A stretch of DNA of 64,000 nt from Hydrangea macrophylla (lineage: Eukaryota > Streptophyta > Magnoliopsida > Cornales > Hydrangeaceae): contig CM066992.1 of NCBI GenBank assembly GCA_033977485.1, positions 103,924,140 to 103,988,139 on the forward strand, given 5' to 3'. The translations under genes and the position numbers were made by a program. The notes beneath the pieces were generated by a model that was not told where the DNA came from, ran no database searches, and worked only from the letters and a program-made list of their open reading frames with translations. Shown here piece by piece: positions 56,059-64,000 of this stretch. The stretch's first letter is position 1. Every line of letters starts with the position of its first letter.

Positions 56059-56260
56059 AAACTATGCTCATTGACCCTCTTTGACTCGTTGGGTCAGTGT
56101 GAGGTTAGTCGTTGACTAATCGACTATAATTGGAATCCACATAGGATTCTTTTGTTGTTTCTGTACCTCTTGATTGGTCCACGCAGGACATTTCCTCTTC
56201 TTTAACCTCTTTCTTGGACTCTTTGACCCGTCCACGTGTCATCGATTTTGGGGCGTTATA
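56059..56260 (+). repeat. Tekay-like right LTR, end part
   Basis: Collinear with 38057-38258 at the end of the left LTR; ends GGGGCGTTATA at 56260. Confidence 0.9.
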
Positions 56261-57290
56261 GGTTCCCTGTGAAAAAGTTCAAATCCTTTAAGCCCGAACG
56301 GCTCCATCTTGTAAGAAATCCAATTCTTTGAGCCTGGATGGCTCCCTGTGAAAAAAAGTTCAAATCCTTTGTATCCGGATGGCTCCACTCTCTAAAAAAA
56401 ATCCAACTCTTTGAGCCCGGATGGCTCCACTGTGGAAAAGTTCAAATCCTTTGAGCCCGAACGGCTCCATCTTGTAAAGAATCCGATTATTTGAGCCCGG
56501 ATGGCTCCATCTCAGTTCTTCAAGCCCCGATGGCTCCCTGTGGAAAAGTTCAAATCCTTTGAGCCCGAACGACTCCATCTTGTAAAGAATCCAATTCTTT
56601 GAGCCTAGATGGCTCCATCTCAACTCGTCAAGCCCGAATGGCTCCCTATGAAAAAGTTTAAATCCTTTGAGCCCGAACGGCTCCATCTTGTAAAGAATCC
56701 GATTCTTTGAGGCCGGATGGCTCCATCTCAATTCTCTGACCCCGAATGACTCCATTTTCTAAGAATTTCAAATTCTTTGAGCCCGAATGGCTCCCTTTGC
56801 AAGAAAATATAATTCTTTGAGCCCCAATGGCTCTATTTTCTAAGAAATTTAAATTCATTGAGCCCGAATGACTCCCTTTGCAAGAAATTTAATTCTTTCA
56901 GCCCGAATGGCTCCATTTTCTAAGAAATTCAAATTCTTTGAGCCCAAATGGCTCACATTGAAAGAGATTCAATTCTTCGAGCCCGAATGGCTCCCTTTGT
57001 AAGGAATTCAATTTTATCAGCTCCAATTGACTCTATCTAATAAGAAAATCCAATTCTTTAAGCCTGAATGGCTCCCTGTGAAAGAAATTCAATTCTTCGA
57101 GCCCGAATGGCTCCCTTTGTAAGAAATCCAATCCTTTGAGCTCGAATGGCTCCCTTTGCAAGAAAATCCAATTCTTTGAGCCTGAATGGCCCATTTTCAA
57201 AGAAATTCAAATACTTCAAGCCTGAGTGGCTCTACTTTCTAGAAAATTTAAAATTCCCTGAGCCTAAATGGTTCTGTTTTTCAAAGGAAA
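56261..57290 (+). repeat. Hairpin array iii, right part (GAGCC/GGCTC core)
   Basis: Continues the array cut at 3831, starting with the second GGTTC. About 25 units of roughly 38-42 nt with core GAGCC-N5-GGCTC. Long open frames on the minus strand here (for example 56755-56360, a repeating pattern of LYKMEPFGLKGFELFHREP) come from the repeat period, not from a gene. Confidence 0.88.
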
Positions 57291-57299
57291 TCAAAATTG

Positions 57300-58570
57300 C
57301 ATTGATCAAATTATTATAGCCTGGGGAGTGTAACAAATTTGCATTCTCGATTTTCGTAACAAATTTACATTAATCAAAATATCATAATTTGGAGAGTGTA
57401 ACAAATTTATATTCTCGGTTATTGTAACAAATTTGCGTTGACCTGCTTTGAGAGTGTAACAAATTTACATTTTCGGTTATTGTAACAGACTTGCATTGAC
57501 TTGTTTGGGAGCATAACAAATTTGCGTTCTCGGTCCTCATAACAAATTTACATTGACCTATTTCGGGAGTGTAACAAATTTATATTCTCGGTCATTGCAA
57601 CAAACTTGCATTGACCTGTTTGGGAGCATAACAAACTTCGATCCTCGTAACAAATTTACGTTGACCTATTTCGGGAGTGTAACAAATTTACATTCTTGGT
57701 CATTGTAACAAATTTACGTTAACCTATTTCGGGAGTGTAACAAATTTACATTCTCGGTCATTATAACAAACTTGCATTAACTTGTTTGGGAGCGTAACAA
57801 ATTTACATTCTTGGTCCTCGTAACAAATTTGCATTCTCGGTCCTCGTAACAAATTTACGTTGACCTATTTCGGAAGTGTAACAAATTTACATTCTCGGTC
57901 ATTGTAACAAATTTACGTTGACCTGTTTCAGGAGTGTAACAAATTTACATTCTCGGTCATTGTAACAAACTTGCATTGACCTATTTGGGAGCGTAACAAT
58001 TTTACGTTCTCGGTCCTCGTAACAAATTTGCATTCTAGGTCCTCGTAACAAATTTGTGTTGACCTGTTTTGAGACTGTAACAAATTTACATTCTCGATCA
58101 TTGTAACAAACTTGCATTGACCTATTTGGGAGCGTACCAAATTTACGTTCTCGGTCCTCATAACAAATTTGCGTTCTCGGTACTCATAACAAATTTGAGT
58201 TTACCTGTTTTGAGAGAGTAACAAATTTACATTTTCAGTCATTGTAACAAACTTGCATTGACCTGTTTTGGGAGCGTAGCAAATTTGCATTCTCGGTCCT
58301 CGTAACAAATTTGCGTTTACCTATTTTGAGAGTGTAACAAATTTACATTCTTAGTCATTGTAATAAACTTGCATTGACCTGTTTAGGGAGCGTAACAAAT
58401 TTATGTTCTCGGTTCTCATAACAAATTTGCGTTGATCAAAGTATGGGGAGTGTAAAAAATTTGCATTCTCAATTCGCGTAATGAAGAGCCTAGGAAGTGT
58501 AACGAAGTTACATTCTCAATCCTCATAACGAATTTACGTTGATCAAATTTCCCAATCAAAATCTACCCTT
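57300..58570 (+). repeat. Hairpin array iv (GTAAC-AAATTTAC type), about 20 units
   Basis: Diverged units of about 57 nt containing CGTAA/TTACG round CAAAT and TGTAA or TGCAA/TTGCA round CAAAC, with the phrase TTCTCGGT between. Same position and plan as the 61-bp array of the inner Tat (there the loops are CGGAT and CGGAC), so the two arrays are homologous. Confidence 0.85.
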
Positions 58571-58810
58571 GCAACAAATTTGCATCGGCCAAACTTTAGT
58601 CAGTCAGTTATCTCTGGTCATCGTATCATGCATCATGCATCACATAATTAGAACCTAAAATAGGGTGAGCGTAACATTTCACCATCATGTTAGCATAACC
58701 ATATTCATTTCCACTCCTTTTGGAGCATTGCATGCTCATGTGCATCACAATAAGATACGTGCATTCATCCGTGTGTTTATTTGTGCATAGGTGTTGCTCC
58801 TTTACCCGAA

Positions 58811-58845
58811 CTACGCCCTGGTCTGATTTCCATTGGGATACGTAG
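58811..58845 (+). repeat. Structured Tat motif, copy F
   Basis: Outer stem CTACG (58811-58815) with CGTAG (58841-58845); inner stem ATTTCC with GGGAT, weaker than in other copies. About 170 bp before the polypurine tract, as copy E in the inner Tat. Confidence 0.7.
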
Positions 58846-59002
58846 GCAGCTCACCGTTTAGCACGACCAGCACCGACCCTCTTTGCGCCTGTTTTTGCAA
58901 CGCAACTTTGTTTTTACCTGGATTCGACAGCTTGGTCAAAAGCATGTCTTCACACAGGCTTCGACATTCACTTGCGACACGCGTTGCTTCACAAGCTCTG
59001 CC

Positions 59003-59017
59003 GAAAAAGGGGCTGAT
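59003..59017 (+). promoter_or_regulatory. Outer Tat polypurine tract
   Basis: GAAAAAGGGGCTGAT directly before the LTR TGTAGACACC. Confidence 0.85.
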
Positions 59018-60396
59018 TGTAGACACCCCAATTTTGACCAACCGTCGAAGCCAGGGGTTGATTACCTCCGAAACTGATGACGACAATGTCCGACGAAATT
59101 CGAAGATTTCTAAAGTGATTCAAGCTCTTCAGAAGGTTCTTCAGTCTTGATAAAATTTTCAAAAGAAAGAGAAAGAAAGGCCGGGTGTTCAGGTAAATTC
59201 GGGTGTAAAATACGTATAAGAGAAATAAAAGATAGTTTGGAAAATTTGATTTTGGAAAACTCTTCGAAAAGAAAATAAAAAAGAAAATAAAATGATAAAT
59301 AAAAGAAAAGAAAATTTGAAAAGAAAAGAAATCAAAAATAGATACATATATATATAAAGATTTATATTTATATAAATAACAGAAGGCAGGGTGGCACGCG
59401 GCGAAGCCGGAGGCACTCATTGCGGCACTCAGTGAGTGCCATGCCGACACTCACTGAGTGTCGCGAACAATTCACTGACTGTCGCGGCCTGTAACAGATT
59501 GTTTTTTGAAGATACGAATTGAATGCCCTTGCACATGGTTTTTACCCCGAAATTACTGAATTAACTCTTTTCCGGATTGGTCTATATAAGGGAATGTTCA
59601 TCTTATTATGGGGGGTTAGTGAAAATATTGAAAATACATACAATTGAGAGAGGTAAGAGAGAATTGTGAAGAGAGTTAAAGAAACCATTGAAGAAATTTG
59701 AAGAACTTGAAGAAGAACTTGAAGAGTTTAAGGATCTTCACCAAAACAAGAAAAAAAAACCTGAGGTTATTGGAGATAATCCACTAATCCTAATTAGATT
59801 TAGTCAAGAATTTAATCACAATTCATAGAATTTTAGGATCTTTCACACAATTTTCAAAAAGTCTCTTCCCACCTCATTTCATCACACACTACTAGAATTA
59901 TGATTGAGGTCTCATTTGTCTTCATTGATTTGGATCTAAATAGCTTTGGATTTAAGATCAAATAAACTTTCAAATTGAAATTTAATTTGGATCATCAATT
60001 GAATCTTGAATTGATCTCCCTTTGTTTATATTCTCCTCTTGGGATTCATGAGATCTTTAATGTCTCATTTGAATTCTTCGAGTCTTTGATCCTTTAATTC
60101 TCTGTAAATTTATGATTTAGATGGGAATTAAGGTCAATCATGGTGAGTACATAATTGGTGGATCTAGGTCTTGATTCATGGTTTGGGTCCTCTAAATGGA
60201 AGTCTCATGGAATTCTTTAAGGTTCATATGGATTGGTCATATTTAGTCTCAAGGACCATTAACTTGGGAGGAGAATTAAATAAAGTAAGTCTTCATTCCT
60301 CAAGGATCATTAACTTGAGAGAGGGATCAAGCATAACCCAAGGATGAATTCATTGTTGGATTCAAATTGGGTTCAAATGCTTTAAGTTCATGGGAT
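59018..60396 (+). repeat. Outer Tat 3' LTR, truncated at right
   Basis: Begins TGTAGACACCCCAATTTTG as the inner Tat LTR and stays recognisable (CAAGCTCTTCAGAA, the GC cluster at 59395-59490, TATATAAG at 59583-59590). It breaks off at about 60396, where a DNA-transposon-like end begins. The inner LTR is 2.9 kb, so about half is missing or lies beyond the insertion. Confidence 0.8.
59583..59590 (+). promoter_or_regulatory. TATA box of outer Tat LTR
   Basis: TATATAAG, about 95 bp after the GC cluster, as in the inner Tat LTR. Confidence 0.6.
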
Positions 60397-60631
60397 TACT
60401 ACAACAAAAAACCCTTATTATGACTTTAAAAAAAAGTCATAAATGTGTATTTTATGACTTTTTTTTAAGCTTTTAAAATAAGTCATAACATTACAGTCAT
60501 AAACAAGTTCGAGTTTGTTAAAAAAAAGTCATAAATAATTATTACTTTTACAACAGTTCTAAAAAAAAGTCATAAAAAAATGAATGCTTTCAAATTATTT
60601 ATGACTATTTTTTAATTAATACAGGAATAAA
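60397..60631. mobile_element. CACTA-like transposon end
   Basis: ACTACAACAAAAAACCC at about 60397 resembles CACTA-type termini (CACTACAA...). It is followed by subterminal repeats of AAGTCATAA in both orientations (about eight within 200 bp), typical of these elements. The first base of the terminus and the other end are not confirmed. Confidence 0.45.
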
Positions 60632-61266
60632 TCTATATCTATATAAAATACTAATAGCAGAAGGTGAGAGAAGGAATGCACCAGGTATTGACACGTGGCA
60701 GTGCTTTTTATTGCCCTGGATGTTTAAACGTCTCTATCTTGATGTGTTGTTCCTTCCAAAAATCTATCCGTCTCTTCGCTTTCTTTTCTATCTTCTCTCT
60801 CTAGGTGTGATTAACGTTCATTTTAGGGGTTTTGTTATCTGTGTATGGATTTACTGATTTGTGTCTCATTTATATGTAGTTTGTATGCAGTGTTAGGGTT
60901 TCAATAGCTAGGTTGATAACCATGTCACTAAATCGACTGTAATGACCGAGGTTCACCGGAACCGATACAAGGTGGTCGTCCATGCCGAAGAAGTTCGAAG
61001 ACAGAGAGAGGGAACTTCGAAGACAGAGAGAGGACAACATGGTTGGGATCCGGAAGATCAAACGCACGATGACGCTCTATCATCTTTTCTGCCTCTTATT
61101 GTGTTTTCTGTCCCTTCAATCGTGTATTAGTGAAATAAAGACCTTCCCAGGTACTCACCAAATTTAAAGACAAGTCCAATGTGAATTTTTAATTAAATAT
61201 TTGATGACGCATAATGTGTAAAATTTTAATTAAGTTTATGATGAGGCAGAATGTTATGTTCCAGAT

Positions 61267-61355
61267 TGATGCTGTTCTTAGGTCCTCCAACCTCAGGAAA
61301 AACATCAATATTTCTATTGGCTATCGCAGGACGCCTTCACATGATTTGCTGGTAT
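61267..61355 (+). pseudogene. ABCG/PDR transporter exon fragment (Walker A)
   Basis: After a splice-acceptor-like TTCCAG, the + strand reads MLFLGPPTSGKTSIFLLA followed by IAGRLHMI. GPPTSGKTS is a Walker A loop, and the surroundings match the first nucleotide-binding domain of pleiotropic-drug-resistance ABC transporters (LLLGPP.SGKTT...LAGKL). A GTATGA follows as possible donor. No further exons of such a gene are recognised nearby, so this is a fragment. Confidence 0.55.
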
Positions 61356-61622
61356 GAAAATTTTATTTGTTTTGCATAGCAATTGATACACTACTTTTTA
61401 TTCTAATGTTCCTGCTGCCAATGTGGATTTTTATTTCAGAGGGTGTTGATTATATGTTTATAATTATATATGTATAACTATCTATAAGTTCTCAGTACTA
61501 GCAATAAAAGCCATATCTAGAGCCAATAATTTTTTGCTAAAGAAATTGTCCATTGAGAAATGATAAAGAGAAGTATCTTTTATATGTTCCTTTCATAAGT
61601 GCAAAACTATTCTTTATTTTAT

Positions 61623-61878
61623 GGGTAAATATCACCAACCTCCCTTGAGGTTTGGCCTTAATACACATACCTCCCCTCACGTTTCAGGAATCTCACTTAC
61701 CTCCCTTATTTTTAAATTTTAGTATCAGTTTCCCCCCTCTGTTTAACAAATCGTTAGAAAATTTAAGGGAATTTAACACTAAAATTCAAAAATAAGGGAG
61801 GTAAGTGAGATTCCTGAAACGTCAGGGGAGATATGTGTATTAAGGCCAAACCTCAGGGGTTGCAGGTGATATTTACCC
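61623..61878. mobile_element. Foldback MITE, Mutator-type
   Basis: 256 bp, with inverted arms of about 105 nt: GGGTAAATATCACC at the left, GGTGATATTTACCC at the right. Flanked by a perfect 9-bp duplication TTATTTTAT (61614-61622 and 61879-61887), which points to MULE-type mobilisation. Confidence 0.9.
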
Positions 61879-61887
61879 TTATTTTAT

Positions 61888-64000
61888 TTATGGGAATTGA
61901 GGTTATGGCTTTGTCTAAATTTCTATAAGAGCCCGTTTGTATTAGCTTATTTGGGACAGACAATCAATTACTTGGGATAATTTAGAGATTTGAGCCTGTT
62001 TGGCAAAAACCTTTCACAACTTTTTCAAAAATCGAGTTCACGGCAAAGATGATAAAATAACTTAAATTCAAAGCGGCAATTTGTTGCTTATTGAAAATCT
62101 TTAAGGCAAAATCATTACTCCACAGCATACCAACGGGCTCTAAGTTTTCAATTATCCAATGACTTCTTTTTGCTTTTGTTGCTCTTGGCTAGCATTTTGA
62201 TTATTGGGTTATCTTGGTGTAATGTGTATAAGCCATCCAGAACTATGATCTTTCACAAATTGGTTGTATTTTGTTGGGAACCGATAATGGCATAAACTAT
62301 GATTTTTGCCAATTTATGAATAGAGCTATCGCATACTTAGTTGTTACATGAATTTGAAGATTGATAGTATCTTGAAATATGTCTGGTATGCATGTGAGAG
62401 AGAGGTAGAGAAAAAGCTTCTCTTATCTTTTGACTTAGTTACCCTCCAAAGAAAATGATACATTGTTAATGTAAGGACAAAATAGAAAAAAAAAAAATAC
62501 AACAATCTATTCTCTTCTTTCTCACCTCCTTCTTATCTAACCAAACAAAAGAGGCAAAGACTTTCTTCCTCTCCTAGGGATACCTCTTACGTCCCCCATA
62601 CCCTTTCTTCCTTTTATTTTTTTGCCCCTCCTACCCTACAAAAGAATCCGTGCAATTGCACTGACACGGATGCGGGATGTGGGCGCGTGGGATTCACCAA
62701 TTTTTAAAAAATTGAGGGAGCAGGTGCGGGGGTACTTTTATAAATAATTTAAAAATACGCCATTGAATAATTTCATAAACTACACATTGTCTTGATTTTT
62801 GTGTAGTTAAGTAAATAACAAGCGTAGATAAACAATACTAACCTTTTGACATGTAATACAATTCGCGACATTCTTAAATTGACTTTAGAGTCTCTAAAAT
62901 TATGGTAGTGTCTCCTTTTTATTTAAAAAATAATAGGGAAAAAAAACCCCACTACATCCGAGAATAATATGCACCAGTGCTGGTATGCGTTGGGTGTGGA
63001 TTCTTTGACCTTTTAGAAGACTTTGTGCTTCATTGCTCCTACCATATATAGCATTAAAGTAATATTAATCACATGGATGAATTAATTTAGATCATCTAAA
63101 ATTTGAATTATATTTGGATTTAACATGATTGGCATTTTGTACACACACAAAACAAAATGCTTTTATACTTGAGGGGCGTGTTTTTACTCCTTAACATGGC
63201 TATTAGATTATTTTAGAATTATTTTATGGGATTACTGTCTTAACTTGCTGTGACATTGCACAGACGGGGAAGAATGGATAACTCCAGTAGCTATAAAAAA
63301 ATCAACCTGCTTGATGTAAGTCCCATTTCTACTCTTGCTTATGCCTTGACATCAAGTTTCAAGTTGCCACTCTTAAGATATTACCAAGTCACCGACAATG
63401 ATAGAACAAAGGATAATACAAAAATTAAAAAAGTAAGACCCCTTCAAGTTTTAATTTTGCTACTTTGGTTCTTTCTTTAGTTAAAATTGTGGGTATATAG
63501 CCAGATCAAATGACATACAGTTTTTTGCAAAGCATTCTATTGAATCCTTGCTAGAAACATTAAGAAACCTATAATACAACTTTATTTGTTAGAGGAATTT
63601 CATAAGCCTAAATTTGATTAACAACTTGGATTAGCCAAAACCACAAATTCTAGATTGATGTGGGATAATTTTTATCAATTTATATTCTATTTAATAATTT
63701 ATCTCTTCTTAAATATCTTGCTTATTTGTATGCAGATGCAAGATGGTGCGAGTTAAAATTGCCATGGCCCTTCTAGGCTAGAATTGTGACAGCTAAGATT
63801 TGAGGACATAAAGCTAAGCCTTTAAAGAACAAGAGAAAATACAACATCTGTTTACAAGAAGAGTTTGAAATAACAAAGTTAGACCTCCAACAGCTGAAGG
63901 ATAAGAGAATTTGAAGTCCAACTACATTCTAGAAGTCATGTTGCAAAAGAATTAAGAGTTCTTTTTGGTTTTTGTTGCACAATCTAATGCTTTTCCTGTG
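61888..64000. other. Right end, no recognised gene
   Basis: AT-rich sequence. A pyrimidine-rich stretch at 62505-62635 and a G-rich phrase near 62655-62690 stand out. Short open frames such as 63250-63480 show no domain. Splice-like borders around 63262-63317 could belong to a captured exon, but I cannot name it. Confidence 0.4.

Larger units (their letters stand above)
3832..56260 (+). mobile_element. Tekay/Del-type Ty3/gypsy retrotransposon with nested insertions
   Basis: The left LTR begins TGTAATG at 3832 and the right LTR begins TGTAATG at 43371. The left LTR ends ATTACA at 38258, and the right LTR ends at 56260. GGTTC is duplicated at 3827-3831 and 56261-56265. The internal region (38259-43370) has an initiator-Met tRNA primer site, gag, protease, RT, RNase H, integrase and a C-terminal segment ending like chromovirus chromodomain tails. 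Each LTR, about 2.37 kb without insertions, has been broken by another element at nearly the same place (after AAACAAAACT in the right one, 55 nt earlier in the left). The coding region is dead: about 15 nonsense codons and two frameshifts. Confidence 0.9.
60632..64000 (+). mobile_element. Possible Helitron with captured gene fragments
   Basis: TCTATATCTATATAAAATAC at 60632, preceded by A, looks like a plant Helitron 5' end. Downstream are gene-like pieces with splice-like borders, no retroelement domains, and no other end before the window stops. The 3' hairpin and CTRR end are not seen, so this is a tentative call. Confidence 0.3.

Noticed and set aside
56360..56858. Open frames with a repeating PFGLKGFELFHREP pattern on the minus strand, as a repeat protein gene
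   Set aside because: They arise from the roughly 40-bp array, whose period keeps frames open; no start context, no homology, and frames break where units change length.
57899..58161. Minus-strand frames repeating CKFVT and NVNLL as a gene
   Set aside because: Same reason: a tandem array read in one frame.
60942..61167. RYKVVVHAEEVRRQREG frame as a captured gene exon
   Set aside because: Two overlapping short frames, each with repeats of a GAAGACAGAGAGAGG phrase; I could not match either to a family.

Overview
This window is plant nuclear DNA, almost certainly an intergenic, repeat-rich block of a large eudicot genome. It contains no intact ordinary host gene. Nearly everything is LTR retrotransposon, and the elements sit inside one another. 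Boundaries can be fixed to the base because LTR ends (TG..CA), primer sites, polypurine tracts and 5-bp target duplications are still visible.

Layout, outermost first. (0) The 3' part of a Tat/Ogre-type Ty3/gypsy element (outer Tat, + strand) covers 1-3831 and 56261-60396: post-pol region, long 3' UTR of tandem hairpin units, polypurine tract and the start of its 3' LTR at 59018. (1) A Tekay/Del-type gypsy element (+) occupies 3832-56260 (target duplication GGTTC); its gag-pol is at 38595-43320. (2a) A Copia element (-) occupies 5929-37981 inside the left Tekay LTR (duplication AGAGG). (3) A nearly intact Tat/Ogre element (inner Tat, +, 23.8 kb) occupies 11834-35674 inside the Copia leader (duplication CCCAC). 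(4) Solo LTR A occupies 23993-26509 inside an antisense gene of the inner Tat (duplication GATGA). (2b) An Athila-type element (-) occupies about 45564-56058 inside the right Tekay LTR, and solo LTR B sits in its LTR at 53074-55572 (duplication TGAGG). To the right are a CACTA-like end, a possible Helitron with an ABC-transporter exon fragment, and a foldback MITE with a perfect 9-bp duplication.

The inner Tat is the most informative part. It has gag-protease (with a G-patch), pol with two RNase H domains and integrase, and, on the opposite strand, two genes of the plant mobile domain type. One has six exons with GT-AG introns, all phase 0, and an open frame of 590 codons; the other is split, in frame, by solo LTR A. 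Both antisense genes and the Tat LTR promoter lie downstream of the same kind of GC-rich palindrome cluster. The primer site extends about 50 nt as a complement of the 3' half of a tRNA, through the anticodon loop.

Two structural themes are not explained by coding. First, a motif of about 40 nt (outer stem CTACG/CGTAG, inner stem ATTCCC/GGGGAT) recurs six times in the noncoding parts of the two Tat elements, with paired changes in both stems. Second, the 3' UTRs of both Tat elements, and also solo LTR A, are tandem arrays of short hairpins whose stems change in a compensating way between units. Everything here is read by eye; alignments, RNA covariation tests and database searches were not possible.
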